Positions 34,377 to 43,027 of a DNA stretch of 64,000 nucleotides are shown here, one piece after another. Numbering within the stretch: the stretch's first letter is position 1; every line of letters begins with the position of its first letter. The position numbers and the translations under genes were made by a program. The stretch is from JBLMZI01 sp050258755 (GTDB taxonomy: Bacteria; Bacillota; Syntrophomonadia; Syntrophomonadales; DTU052), in NCBI GenBank assembly GCA_050258755.1, contig JBLMZI010000009.1, positions 54,205 to 118,204 on the forward strand, written 5' to 3'. Under the pieces are notes generated by a model. That model did not search any database and was not told where the DNA came from. It saw only the letters and a program-made list of their open reading frames with translations.

Positions 34377-34832
34377 TTACCATGCTTCAGGGAATGCGGC
34401 GTTGGTGTACAGATCCTCCAACTTCGCTTTGTGACCCTTCTCCATACGCGATAATCCCTCAAACAGCTTCCGCTGCTGATCGTCCTTGGCGGCCGCGGCG
34501 AGTCCGGCATACAGATTCATCGCTTCCTCTTCGTTCTTGATCGCGAGCGCGAGCGCATCGGCCGGCTTCATAGCCATGCTGAGCTTTGGGCTTTCGAGCG
34601 TTTTGGCGACCTGATAATCCTTCACATCGGCAAACTCGGGCAGCGCGCTTCCCGCCGCCAGATAGCCGGACAACTGGTCCCGGTGCTTTAACTCCTCCGC
34701 GGCGAGCTCCTCAAACATTGATTTCATGCCCGCATCCTTCATGGCCCCCGCAGCAGAACGATAGAATTCAAACGCCTCAATCTCATTCTCCACTGCAACC
34801 GACAGAATTTCATGAATCACAGTCTTTTCCAT
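34377..34832 (-). CDS. Ferritin-like di-iron protein (rubrerythrin type)
   Basis: 151 residues forming a four-helix bundle. Di-iron ligands are seen in AVENEIEAFEFY, EELAAEELKH (ExxH), AIKNEEEAMNLY and EKGHKAKLE. Rubrerythrins reduce peroxide in anaerobes; this one has no rubredoxin domain, so it would need an external electron donor. ATG with AGGAGGTG seven bases upstream. Confidence 0.92.
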   Translation of the reverse strand: MEKTVIHEILSVAVENEIEAFEFYRSAAGAMKDAGMKSMFEELAAEELKHRDQLSGYLAAGSALPEFADVKDYQVAKTLESPKLSMAMKPADALALAIKNEEEAMNLYAGLAAAAKDDQQRKLFEGLSRMEKGHKAKLEDLYTNAAFPEAW

Positions 34833-35061
34833 TCAGGCACCTCCTAGAATTATTGACGTCTACTTCTCGAACAAAGCACACTCGTCTGTGAACGAATGAT
34901 GCCACTATCGTTCAATTCGACCCGACGAACGGTTTCCCCTGCCGAACAAAGCTTCTATCGTGCATGACTCCTGCATTATCGGCGGAACGGGCTGTCCGCG
35001 TGATATAATAGGAGCGTTAAACGGCTGACCAACTTCGTCGCGTGTTCCGATGGGAGGCATC

Positions 35062-36438
35062 ATGAAAATAAACCGTTTCATCATCATACTGCTCGCAGTT
35101 ATCTTTAGCTGGTCAGTCTTGCCGATTTCGCTTGCGGCTGCAGCGCCGCCGGCCTTGCCTGAGATCCAGTTGGTCCTGGACGGCCAGCCGCTTGCGGCCG
35201 ATTCGCCCCCGGTCCTGGTTGAAGGACGGGTGCTGGTCCCGGCCCGGGCCATACTGGAAGCCTTCGGGGCCCAGTTAGAGTGGAATGCGTCCCAAAAAAC
35301 CGTTTCCGCCTATACCGACGATATCTATCTCAAACTCACCGTAAACGATAAAATCGCCTATGTCGGGAAAAGCCCGGTTTTGACCGGCAGCCGGATTCAC
35401 TTTACCATGCCGCCGGTTCAGCTGGACGTCAGCGCCCGGCTGATCCAGGAGCGGATTATGGTTCCGACCCGCTTTATTGCCGAATCAATGGGCGCTTCGG
35501 TTCGCTGGAACCCGTCCTCCCGCCAGGTCATCATCGATTCGCCCTGGAAAGGACGCTATAACCCGGCTCAAGCCAGCCTGGCCGACATCAGGAGCACGTT
35601 GTTCGTGCAGAGCAGCGATCCGGGCATTCAGCAAAAAGCCCGGCAGATTACCGCGGGCTTGACCGACGACCGGGATAAAATCGCTGCCATCCATGATTGG
35701 ATCGCGAAAAACATCGCCTATGACACGACCTGGGAAGGCACCGAACTTACCCAGCGGGCACTCCAGGATTCGGTCACGGTCCTTCAAGACAAAACCGGCG
35801 TATGCCAGGGTTATTCTAATCTGACCGCCGCTATGCTTCGATCTCTGGGCATTCCGACCCGGGTTGTGACCGGGTGGGCACGGCGTCCCAGCCAGACCTG
35901 GGCTGATCTGCTGCGAAATTCCCCGGCGAAAAACCACGGCTGGAACCAGGCACTCGCCGGTGACCGCTGGATCACGATGGATGTCACCTGGGATGCCGGC
36001 AGTTCGGACGAGGGGTTCTTCCAGGCCCGCTTCAGCAGGATGTATTTTGATCCGTCCCCGGATGTTTTCGTCAACGACCACCAGATACTGCAGCCGTCAG
36101 CCATACCAGCCGACCTGTCCCATTACTATTATCAGCTGGCCGCTCCCGACCAGGACGCGATCCAGAAAACGTGTGCCGAGACCATTCAGACCTTCCCCGA
36201 ATTTGAGGCCCTGGATTATCCCAAGTATTACGCCTGGCCGGATCAAGGCGCGGTTGGCGAGGTCAACGGCGGCCAGCAGTACGCCTACACCCAAATGCAG
36301 ATTTACCACCAGGAAGGTGAGAAACAGGGCTTTCTCATGAATCTGACCCGGACGGGGAACGGGCCGTGGTTCGTTGTTGACCGCAAGCCAATCGCCGCGG
36401 ATACCTTGTTCCCTTCCGGGGCCTATCCGGAACCGTAA
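35062..36438 (+). CDS. Secreted protein: copper-amine-oxidase-N domain plus transglutaminase
   Basis: 458 residues. Signal peptide (FIIILLAVIFSWSVLPISLA), then a copper amine oxidase N-terminal-like wall-associated domain (about 35-165; RVLVPARAILEAFGA and RIMVPTRFIAESMGA mark its two halves), then a transglutaminase-like core (about 195-310) with the triad Cys in GVCQGYS, His in NHGWNQ and Asp in MDVTWD. Such proteins act outside the cell, often as cysteine peptidases or cross-linkers at the wall. The ATG at 35062 has GGGAGG five bases ahead. A -10-like TATAAT is near 35002-35008 without a good -35. Confidence 0.9.
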   Translation: MKINRFIIILLAVIFSWSVLPISLAAAAPPALPEIQLVLDGQPLAADSPPVLVEGRVLVPARAILEAFGAQLEWNASQKTVSAYTDDIYLKLTVNDKIAYVGKSPVLTGSRIHFTMPPVQLDVSARLIQERIMVPTRFIAESMGASVRWNPSSRQVIIDSPWKGRYNPAQASLADIRSTLFVQSSDPGIQQKARQITAGLTDDRDKIAAIHDWIAKNIAYDTTWEGTELTQRALQDSVTVLQDKTGVCQGYSNLTAAMLRSLGIPTRVVTGWARRPSQTWADLLRNSPAKNHGWNQALAGDRWITMDVTWDAGSSDEGFFQARFSRMYFDPSPDVFVNDHQILQPSAIPADLSHYYYQLAAPDQDAIQKTCAETIQTFPEFEALDYPKYYAWPDQGAVGEVNGGQQYAYTQMQIYHQEGEKQGFLMNLTRTGNGPWFVVDRKPIAADTLFPSGAYPEP

Positions 36439-36494
36439 ACCGGAGGCACACGATTCCCACCTGACCACCGGTAACCCCTCCATCCCAATAAAAG

Positions 36495-36530
36495 AAACCG
36501 CCCGCGGTTCGGCCGCGGGCGGTTTGGTTT
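36495..36530. terminator. Bidirectional terminator
   Basis: AAACCGCCCGCGG-TTCGG-CCGCGGGCGGTTT, a 13-bp stem between convergent genes, with TGGTTT after it on the plus strand and CTTTTATT after it on the minus strand. Confidence 0.85.
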
Positions 36531-36545
36531 CCGATCTGGTGATCC

Positions 36546-37328
36546 CTATTTCTCTTTGAATGCCGGTTTCCGCTTCTCGACAAAGGCGCTCATGCCTTCC
36601 TTTTGGTCTTCGGTGGCAAAGCACAGTCCGAACAGATCGGCTTCAATCGTCATAGCCCGGTCGATATCGACCTGCATGCCCTCATTAATCGCCTGTTTGG
36701 AGAACTGTACCGCCAGCGGTCCCTTGGCCAGAATCCGGCCGGCCATCGCTTTGCAGTAATCCATCAGTTCCGCGGGCGGGATCACATGGTTCACCAACCC
36801 GACCCGAAGCGCTTCGTTCGCATCAATCACATCAGCGGTAAAGATCAGCTCCTTGGCCATACCTTCGCCGATCAGGCGCGCCAGCCGCTGAGTTCCGCCA
36901 AACCCGGGCGTAATCCCGAGGCCGACTTCCGGCTGCCCGAACTTCGCCTTTTCGGAAGCGACCCGGATGTCGCAGCTCATCGCCAGTTCGCAGCCGCCGC
37001 CGAGCGCAAACCCGTTCACCGCGGCAATGACCGCCTGCGGCAGCTTTTCGATTTTCCGGAAGACGCGCTGGCCCAGTTCACCGAACTTTTTGCCTTCAAC
37101 CGCGGTCAATGGCTGCATGAACGCGATGTCCGCGCCGGCCACAAACGCCTTCTCACCGGCGCCGGTCACAATGACCACTTTCACGCTAGCATCGGCCGCG
37201 AGTCCGTCCACGACCTGCTCCAGCTCCGCCAGGGTTTCGCTGTTCAGCGCGTTCAGGGCGGCCGGGCGGTTGATGGTCAGAATCGCCAGATCTCCTTCTT
37301 TTTCCAGGATCAGATTGTTGAATGCCAT
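36546..37328 (-). CDS. Enoyl-CoA hydratase/isomerase (crotonase)
   Basis: 260 residues. Oxyanion-hole motifs FVAGADIAFM and NGFALGGGCELAMSCD with catalytic Glu in FGQPEVGLGITPGFGGTQRL and the hydratase Glu (GGGCELAM) both present, as in short-chain enoyl-CoA hydratases of butyrate or fatty-acid pathways. No thiolase or dehydrogenase is adjacent. AAGGAGG precedes the ATG. Confidence 0.93.
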   Translation of the reverse strand: MAFNNLILEKEGDLAILTINRPAALNALNSETLAELEQVVDGLAADASVKVVIVTGAGEKAFVAGADIAFMQPLTAVEGKKFGELGQRVFRKIEKLPQAVIAAVNGFALGGGCELAMSCDIRVASEKAKFGQPEVGLGITPGFGGTQRLARLIGEGMAKELIFTADVIDANEALRVGLVNHVIPPAELMDYCKAMAGRILAKGPLAVQFSKQAINEGMQVDIDRAMTIEADLFGLCFATEDQKEGMSAFVEKRKPAFKEK

Positions 37329-37382
37329 TCCAATGTCCTCCTTTGCTTCAGTCCGTTTTTTTCAGGATCCCTTTTCCCGTCT

Positions 37383-37721
37383 CTAATCACGCTTGAAATG
37401 CGGCATATCTTCCGGCAGTTCCAGAATCAGCTCAATCAGCCCCTTGCATACGCCAGCTTCCATCAGCGGAGCCTGGTAGAGCAGTTTCTTGATGCCGTTT
37501 TTTTCGATCGTATATACATTCGGCTTCCCGGTCGCCAGAATCGCGCGCAGCTTTTCTTGCGCCGGCTCCGGATGGCAGTCCAGCAGGTTCTTGCCAATCA
37601 GACCTGTGCCACCCGACTTTTCAAAGATCTGTGCCGCTTTCTCATTCATCGCCACAGTCGTAAAGTCCGCATCGCAGACCGAAATCGCCCCGGAAAACGT
37701 ATTAAACCAATCCAAACTCAT
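37383..37721 (-). CDS. Small stand-alone PAS-domain protein
   Basis: 112 residues making a single PAS fold (SGAISVCDADFTTVAMNEKA, then GGTGLIGKNLLDCHP, then YTIEKNGIKKLLYQAPLM). No output domain is attached, so it would act by binding a partner. The ATG is preceded by a run of Gs. The frame stays open upstream into repeat copy C, but that part is not coding. It follows the crotonase promoter region; the two are probably separate transcripts. Cofactor unknown. Confidence 0.82.
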   Translation of the reverse strand: MSLDWFNTFSGAISVCDADFTTVAMNEKAAQIFEKSGGTGLIGKNLLDCHPEPAQEKLRAILATGKPNVYTIEKNGIKKLLYQAPLMEAGVCKGLIELILELPEDMPHFKRD

Positions 37722-37817
37722 TGTAAGCCCCCCCCAAATTTCTGCCAGTGTTTTCCTTACTTTACCATAAGGCGGCTTCCCTTCGCCAGCCCGCTCCAAC
37801 CACAAAGCCCAATTCAC

Positions 37818-38039
37818 CAAGCAAACTGGCTTGAAGCGGTTTAACCCTGCGAGTGCCGTCACGCCCCGAAAAAACCAAAGCCACGGATCACTACGCAAGC
37901 CACGGAGTCACGGGGGGCAGGCCCTGACTCCCGAAAGTACCCTCCGGTGATCACATGACCGAAAGCAACCTCGCCGAAGCCGCCCAGCTCCCGATCCCCC
38001 CAAAAACTCAGGCGGGAGCGGGTTATCCGCGTCAAGCCC
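37818..38039. repeat. Dispersed intergenic element, copy C
   Basis: Begins CAAGCAAACTGGCTTGAAGC, ends GCGGGTTATCCGCGTCAAGC. Contains GCGAGTGCCGT, GGAGTCACGG...CCCTGACTCC, CTCGCCGAAGCC and CAGGCGGGAGCGGG. Same orientation as the others. It fills most of the 328 bases between the PAS protein and the radical SAM gene and ends 10 bases from the latter's stop codon. Confidence 0.85.
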
Positions 38040-38049
38040 ACTACCCGGC

Positions 38050-39039
38050 TCACTCCACAATGGCAGCCGGCCGCTCACAAACATCACACACCCCGCCCGA
38101 AAAATGAACCTTGCGGGTATGATATCCAAGCCGCTCCACCAGAACCTCGCCGCAGCCGCTGCAATAGGTGTTATTATCAAAACCGCCCGCATTTCCCACG
38201 TACACATACTTCAAGTGAACCTGCGCAGCCTCACGCGCCTGCTGCAGGGTAGTCAGCGGGGTCGGCGGCATCTCAAACTCATAAGCCGGGTGATAACGCG
38301 ATAAATGCAGCGGGATTTCCGAATTCACCGAAGCCACCCAGCGGGCTAATTCGTCGATTTCCTCCGGCTCGTCGTTTTCACCGGGAATGACCAGCGTGGT
38401 CAGTTCAACATGGATATGTTCGGTACACATTTCAATGACCTGTTTGACTGGGTCCAGGCGCGCCCTGCAGTGTTTGTGATAGAACGCCTCCGTGAAAGCC
38501 TTTAAATCAATATTCACCGCATGAATATCCGGCAAAATCCGCGCCAACGGCTCTGGATTGATGTAGCCATTGGTCACCAGGACGTTCCGCAGGCCTTGAT
38601 CGGCAAGCCTGGGCGCACAATCAGCCACGTATTCATACCACATCAGGGGTTCCGAGTAAGTGTAAGCCACCCCGATCGAGCCCTGGCGCATGTATTCGTT
38701 CGCCAGTTCCAGGAGCCGATCCGGGCTCACATACTGGGTCTCGGCTTCACCGCGCGAGATGTTCCAATTCTGGCAAAAACCGCAGGAAAAATTACAGCCA
38801 ATGGTCCCGATTGACAGGATCGACCGACCCGGAAAGAAATGGTACAGCGGCTTCTTCTCGATCGGATCCATTGCAGCTGAGGAAACTTCCCCGTAATTCG
38901 TCGCAATCAGCTGCCCGCCGTCATTGATTCGAACACCGCATACCCCATGCCCGCCCGGTTTAATTCTGCAGTTATGAGGGCAAATCCAGCACCGCGCATT
39001 CTTGCCGTCTTTTTCGGCGAACGGTACGTTTTTCCGCAT
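38050..39039 (-). CDS. amrS: AmmeMemoRadiSam system radical SAM enzyme
   Basis: About 329 residues. The radical SAM cluster motif is CNFSCGFCQ (CxxxCxxC). It is preceded by CWICPHNCRI with GVCGVR and followed at the C-terminus by a zinc-ribbon-like CSGCG...CDVCE. The pattern matches the AmrS branch of radical SAM enzymes (pyruvate-formate-lyase-activase-like), found beside Memo-like and AMMECR1 proteins; what it modifies is unknown. Start is ATG with GGAGGGG five bases ahead; a longer in-frame start would overlap the upstream gene by over 150 bases. Confidence 0.93.
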   Translation of the reverse strand: MRKNVPFAEKDGKNARCWICPHNCRIKPGGHGVCGVRINDGGQLIATNYGEVSSAAMDPIEKKPLYHFFPGRSILSIGTIGCNFSCGFCQNWNISRGEAETQYVSPDRLLELANEYMRQGSIGVAYTYSEPLMWYEYVADCAPRLADQGLRNVLVTNGYINPEPLARILPDIHAVNIDLKAFTEAFYHKHCRARLDPVKQVIEMCTEHIHVELTTLVIPGENDEPEEIDELARWVASVNSEIPLHLSRYHPAYEFEMPPTPLTTLQQAREAAQVHLKYVYVGNAGGFDNNTYCSGCGEVLVERLGYHTRKVHFSGGVCDVCERPAAIVE

Positions 39040-39061
39040 TCCGACCCCTCCATCAACCGCG

Positions 39062-40465
39062 CTATTTATGCCGCCGTACCTCGAACCGCTCCATCTGATA
39101 CGGCACGGCCGGTCCGATTCCGGCCTTCTCCAGCGCGATTTCCACCTGCTTCTCAGCCCGGTCGATCCCTTCCAGGTCGGGCAGCAGCACGCCGCTTTTG
39201 CCCTCGGCTCGGACAATCACGCCATACCGTTTCGGATCGAGTTCATCCATGCTCGTGATCAATTCGGGCTCACCCAGCACATCAACCGAATACACAAGTT
39301 CATCCAGTTCCGCCCGGGTGACCGGCAGGAAGCGTGGATCCTGGGTACCGGCACTGATGGCATTCTCCCGAATCTCGGCCGCGAGATTCGGGCGCACCGG
39401 CGCCAGCGTGCCAATGCAGCCCCGCAGTTGGCCGTTCTTTTTAAGCGATACAAAGGCGGCCGCCCGTTTCCCCAGCTGCTCTGACAGCTGCTTCGGCAGG
39501 TCCACCCGGCTGCCATCCTTCACATAGGCTTCCAGTGACTGTCGGGCCCAGGCGACCAATTCCGACTCGGCCGCGCGGCGGTCCGCTGCATCCTTTGCCT
39601 TTTGCTGCTGCAGAATTTGATAATAGTCGTCCCGCAGCACCCCGTTCGGTTCCAAGCCTGCAACCAGATAACCGACCCCGAAAGGACCCTCGTAGGAATA
39701 GACCCGAGGGGCAAAATCCTCGGTGTTCAGCGTGCCCATCATCATAACGATGGATCGAAATCCGCACTCCCCCGCATTATCTCTCGTTTTTTCATCCAGG
39801 TTAAAGATGCCGGCAAGGTCGCCAGCTGCCATCAGTTTTGCAATCGTGCTGTCAAACACCGGCCCGTCCGGATGATACGTGTACGGCCCGTCCGACTTCA
39901 GCCGATGCGACATGTCGCCTGAAGCAATCACGGCAATCTCCCGGCCTACATCGGCCGCGGCATCCCGGACCGCCATCCCAAACCGGTACAATTCTTCCAA
40001 GCTTAAGTATCCGACGCTGATCGCAACCAGCGGGATATCCTTTAAACCGGCCGCTTCCAGGTAGTGCAGCGGGACCAGAATCCCGTGGTCGAGATTGGGA
40101 TTCAGACGATGATCGTTGGGTTTCTCGTCCACCAGTACGACAGGAAGATCCGCTTCCAGGGCCCGCTGTGCAATCCGGGCCAGCAAGGTTTTATCGTTCG
40201 GGTGCCGATAATGAAGATCGCCCCGGCCGAATTGGGCCAGGCTGCCTTCCAGTTCCGAACGGTTCAAGATCGAGACCGCGTCCTGATAAACATTGCCGTG
40301 CGGTGTGAAAAAAACGAGCGTCTTCGGGCGCTGTTCGGCCACGGTCCGGGCCAGTTCCTTCATTGCCGCGATGGTTGCCCCAACCGCCCCCAGATCCCGG
40401 TCGCTGATTCCGGGGACGATCAAGGGCGGATGCGGAGCCAGTGCGCAGTACTTGATCACGGTCAT
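39062..40465 (-). CDS. LigB-like dioxygenase fused to AMMECR1 (AmmeMemoRadiSam protein)
   Basis: 467 residues. The N-terminal half (about 1-275) is a class III extradiol-dioxygenase/Memo-like fold with HPPLIVPG, TPHGNVYQDAV, LDHGILVPLHYL and ASGDMSHRL. The C-terminal half (about 290-467) is an AMMECR1 domain with LRGCIGTLAPVRPNLAAEI. The stop of cwlD's frame overlaps its start by 4 bases, and the radical SAM gene follows by 22 bases, so all three are likely one transcript. The system is widespread but its reaction is undefined. Confidence 0.92.
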   Translation of the reverse strand: MTVIKYCALAPHPPLIVPGISDRDLGAVGATIAAMKELARTVAEQRPKTLVFFTPHGNVYQDAVSILNRSELEGSLAQFGRGDLHYRHPNDKTLLARIAQRALEADLPVVLVDEKPNDHRLNPNLDHGILVPLHYLEAAGLKDIPLVAISVGYLSLEELYRFGMAVRDAAADVGREIAVIASGDMSHRLKSDGPYTYHPDGPVFDSTIAKLMAAGDLAGIFNLDEKTRDNAGECGFRSIVMMMGTLNTEDFAPRVYSYEGPFGVGYLVAGLEPNGVLRDDYYQILQQQKAKDAADRRAAESELVAWARQSLEAYVKDGSRVDLPKQLSEQLGKRAAAFVSLKKNGQLRGCIGTLAPVRPNLAAEIRENAISAGTQDPRFLPVTRAELDELVYSVDVLGEPELITSMDELDPKRYGVIVRAEGKSGVLLPDLEGIDRAEKQVEIALEKAGIGPAVPYQMERFEVRRHK

Positions 40466-41190
40466 CGCTCCTTTTCCGAAAAGTATTTCACGATTCCGGC
40501 ATAGATCGCGTAAGCCACCTTGCTCTGATACGCCGGATCGGCCAGCAGTCGTTCCTCTTCTGGATTGGACATAAAACCGACTTCGACCGTTACTGCCGGC
40601 ATCGTGCTTCGTTCCATCACAAAAAAAACGCCTTCTTTCGCCTTACGATTATTTTTCCCCAAAACGGTGATTAATTCCTGCTGAATCGATTCCGCCAGTG
40701 CTTTGCTCGCCGGGCTGTTGGCGTAATAAAAGGTCTGGGCCCCTCGCCATTGCGGCGACGGATCGGCATTACCGTGAACGGAAATATAAATCTCGCCTTT
40801 AACCTTTTGAGCCCGTTCGACTCGGCGCGCCAGATCCTGCCGTTTGCGCTCAATCAGTTTGCCCCTGGTACCGTCCGACAAATCGCGGTCATCCTCGCGG
40901 GTAAGCGTCACCATGGCTCCACCCTGTCCAAGCATGGTTCCAAGTCGTCTCGAGATCGCCAGGGTAAGATCTTTTTCCGGCATACCGGTGGTCCGTCCGA
41001 TCGTTCCGGGGTCAATACCCCCGTGCCCGGGGTCAATCACAACCGATCTGCCCGCCAGGCTGTAAGACAAAACCATCACTTCATTTCCCTCCGAATGCGC
41101 CGCCCAAATCCCGGCGCTGAAAACGGTCATCAGCACAATTGAAGTCACCAGCGACAAGCGCTTCCTGGAAATCGTAAACACCCGGATCAT
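40462..41190 (-). CDS. cwlD: Spore-cortex type N-acetylmuramoyl-L-alanine amidase CwlD
   Basis: 242 residues. Signal-anchor (LSLVTSIVLMTVFSAGIW), then an Amidase_3 domain with zinc ligands in VVIDPGHGGIDPGTIG, IYISVHGNAD and the catalytic Glu in VEVGFMSNPEEERLL. CwlD removes stem peptides so that muramic-delta-lactam can form in the spore cortex, required for germination. Its place near rpsI fits Bacillus and Clostridia gene order. Overlaps the next gene by 4 bases. Confidence 0.88.
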   Translation of the reverse strand: MIRVFTISRKRLSLVTSIVLMTVFSAGIWAAHSEGNEVMVLSYSLAGRSVVIDPGHGGIDPGTIGRTTGMPEKDLTLAISRRLGTMLGQGGAMVTLTREDDRDLSDGTRGKLIERKRQDLARRVERAQKVKGEIYISVHGNADPSPQWRGAQTFYYANSPASKALAESIQQELITVLGKNNRKAKEGVFFVMERSTMPAVTVEVGFMSNPEEERLLADPAYQSKVAYAIYAGIVKYFSEKER

Positions 41191-41409
41191 TCAACCGTTC
41201 CTCCCCAAACCCGGCGCACTCAAAGTGTAACGCCAAAATTGCGGCCTAATCGCTGGTTCTTGTATATGTCGCGGAGATCCGGTTCAAGACGAAAAATCGC
41301 AGGAAAGACTTTCTTGCCGAAAACAGCATGATTATTTCCGATCAGGTTTAACCCGGTAGGCCGGAAAACCGATATAATGGTAGGGTAATCCCTCAAAGGA
41401 GTGACCGGC

Positions 41410-41661
41410 TTGATCCCGCCAAAACGATATCAACCGAAGAAAAACATCGCCTGGTGCCGCAATTGCGACGGCGAAACCATTTGGGCCTGGGACCGGCGGC
41501 TCGGGCTCGCCCGCTGCCTGGGCTGCGGCGTCAGTTCCAATGATTTTTATTTCCGGAAAGATAACGGCCTGAATACCGACTTCGCCCATGAGCGTTTCCT
41601 GCGGGCCTGCCGCTCCCGCCGCTGGGAAAAACCTGAAAACGAGCCCGGTTTGCTTTTTTAG
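41410..41661 (+). CDS. Small zinc-ribbon protein
   Basis: 83 residues with two CxxC pairs: WCRNCDGETIW and ARCLGCGVSS, an arrangement that binds one zinc. The rest is basic with aromatic residues. The start is TTG with AAAGGAG eight bases ahead; a GTG at 41401 overlaps the ribosome site. A -10-like TATAAT is at 41373-41378. Function unknown. Confidence 0.7.
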   Translation: MIPPKRYQPKKNIAWCRNCDGETIWAWDRRLGLARCLGCGVSSNDFYFRKDNGLNTDFAHERFLRACRSRRWEKPENEPGLLF

Positions 41662-41740
41662 GCTTTATAGCATTTTTATTCTTGCTCCCGGTTATCCTTA
41701 TTCCCTTCAAGCTGCTTCCGATCGAGCCGAAAACAATCCA

Positions 41741-41769
41741 TTGCCGCCCTGATTCTTCTTTGATACAAT
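41741..41769 (+). promoter_or_regulatory. Sigma-A-type promoter with a long leader
   Basis: -35 TTGCCG (41741-41746), 17-base spacer, -10 TACAAT (41764-41769). Transcription would start near 41776, giving a leader of about 350 bases before the deacetylase gene at 42129. Confidence 0.45.
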
Positions 41770-42128
41770 AGGTACAATCTTTAAACCATCCCGAAAAGAC
41801 GGGGCTTGGACCGTAGAGGATCATTCCGCTTTGGCGGCCGCGAGCCTGGTTTTCCTTTTTCTCGCCGCAAAGTCTAGCTTATTCCTGTTCCAAGCCGCAT
41901 AGACTTATAGGAGAGCCCTGTGATTGGTGACCGGTTTTCGGCGCAGCCGGGTTCTGGTTTCAAGCCAGGTTGCACACTGGTTTGCCTGGATAACCCGCGC
42001 CAATAGGCGCCTTCAGGTATTTGTTGAATAACGGTTCAGCAAGATTGCCGGGTGGGGTTAGGCCTGGTTATGCGTGGGCTCCGACAGAACGAAGCTGTCG
42101 AACACCCGTTTCGAAAGGAGCTCGATTG
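41770..42128 (+). other. Long structured leader of the polysaccharide deacetylase gene
   Basis: Contains many short inverted repeats (CGACAGAACGAAGCTGTCG at about 42082-42100; GGCGC/GCGCC around 41999-42013) and a stretch, TTCAAGCCAGGTTGC near 41957-41971 with GGATAACCCGCGCC near 41989-42002, that matches the reverse complement of the two ends of the dispersed repeat. It could be a cis-regulatory RNA. I could not fit it to the cyclic-di-AMP or cyclic-di-GMP riboswitch cores. Confidence 0.35.
41920..42006 (+). CDS. Possible 28-residue leader peptide
   Basis: GTG with AGGAG six bases ahead; translation begins MIGDRFSAQPGSGFKPG and continues CTLVCLDNPRQ. It ends inside the leader. The Cys-containing end resembles frame-dependent translations of the dispersed repeat, so it may be an accident of repeat-derived sequence. 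Confidence 0.25.
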   Translation: MIGDRFSAQPGSGFKPGCTLVCLDNPRQ

Positions 42129-42935
42129 ATGAGCTATAAGAACCTTTTTCGGTTCACTTTAACCTTACTGTTCTGCCTGGTCCTGCTGATCGCCGGAGTA
42201 ATATACACTGTGCCGGAAAAGGTCTTCAGCGAAGATTCCCAGTTGAGCCGCAACTACTTCCTGGCCAAGACCTTACTGAGCCCCGATTTGATGACTTCGG
42301 TGGACACGAATGGCGAAAAACTGTTGGCTCTGACCTTTGACGACGGGCCTGATCCGCTATACACGGCACAGGTTCTAGATATCCTGAAGGAAAACGCGGT
42401 TCCGGCCACCTTTTTTGTGGTCGGCCAACACGCTGTCCTCCGACCGGATCTGGTTCAGCGCGCTGTGCGGGAGGGGCACGAAATCGAAAATCACACTTAC
42501 ACCCACCCACATCTTGATACCCAGCCAGCCATGCGGGTGGAAGAAGAGATTTCCAATACCGAAGCCGTGATTACCACCCTTAGCAATTACCGTCCGGTGT
42601 ATTTCCGCCCGCCCAGGCGTATGTACAACCAGCAGATCATCGATACGTCTAAAGCGCGGGGTTATCGCCTCGTCCTGTGGACCATCGGCCTGGAGCATCA
42701 TGCCAGCCAGACCCCTGAAGAGATGGCACAGCGCGTGATCGACAAAGCGTCCCCCGGCATGATCATTCTGGCCCATGACGGCATTCTGGACCGGTCCCGA
42801 ACCGTCGCCGCGCTTCCCATGGTCATTAAGGGTTACCGCGGTCTGGGCTACCGTTTTGTCACCCTGCAGGAACTGGTGGAGAAAGGTGACTCTGTTGCCC
42901 GGGAAAAGGCGATTCAAGCGCAGCATAAGCAATAG
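42129..42935 (+). CDS. Polysaccharide deacetylase (NodB/PdaA-like)
   Basis: 268 residues. N-terminal membrane anchor (FTLTLLFCLVLLIAGVIY), then a carbohydrate esterase 4 domain: motif 1 LTFDDGPDP, motif 2 HTYTHPHL, motif 3 YFRPPRRMYN, motif 4 LWTIGLEHHA and motif 5 ILAHDG. Motif 3 has RPPRR instead of the usual RPPYG. These enzymes deacetylate peptidoglycan or other surface glycans outside the membrane. Start at the ATG with AAGGAG eight bases ahead. Confidence 0.92.
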   Translation: MSYKNLFRFTLTLLFCLVLLIAGVIYTVPEKVFSEDSQLSRNYFLAKTLLSPDLMTSVDTNGEKLLALTFDDGPDPLYTAQVLDILKENAVPATFFVVGQHAVLRPDLVQRAVREGHEIENHTYTHPHLDTQPAMRVEEEISNTEAVITTLSNYRPVYFRPPRRMYNQQIIDTSKARGYRLVLWTIGLEHHASQTPEEMAQRVIDKASPGMIILAHDGILDRSRTVAALPMVIKGYRGLGYRFVTLQELVEKGDSVAREKAIQAQHKQ

Positions 42936-42976
42936 CCAAACTCAGACTCCGGGCACTGATTCTTTATCAAGAAACT

Positions 42977-43006
42977 AAAAAGAGCAGCTTTCGCTGCTCT
43001 TTTTCG
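42977..43006. terminator. Bidirectional terminator at the end of the rplM-rpsI operon
   Basis: AGAGCAGC (42981-42988) pairs with GCTGCTCT (42993-43000) across a TTTC loop, followed by TTTTC on the plus strand and TTTTAG on the minus strand. Confidence 0.85.
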
Positions 43007-43027
43007 ATTGTCTTTGGAAAATCCCGA

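Noticed and set aside
36603..37844. 413-codon plus-strand frame opposite the crotonase and PAS genes
   Set aside because: Antisense to two recognised genes; composition only.
41880..42110. Cyclic-di-AMP (ydaO-type) riboswitch in the deacetylase leader
   Set aside because: A CCGACAG word and several stems are present, but the characteristic conserved GGGGTGAA-type and CTAACCTCGT-type segments are not.
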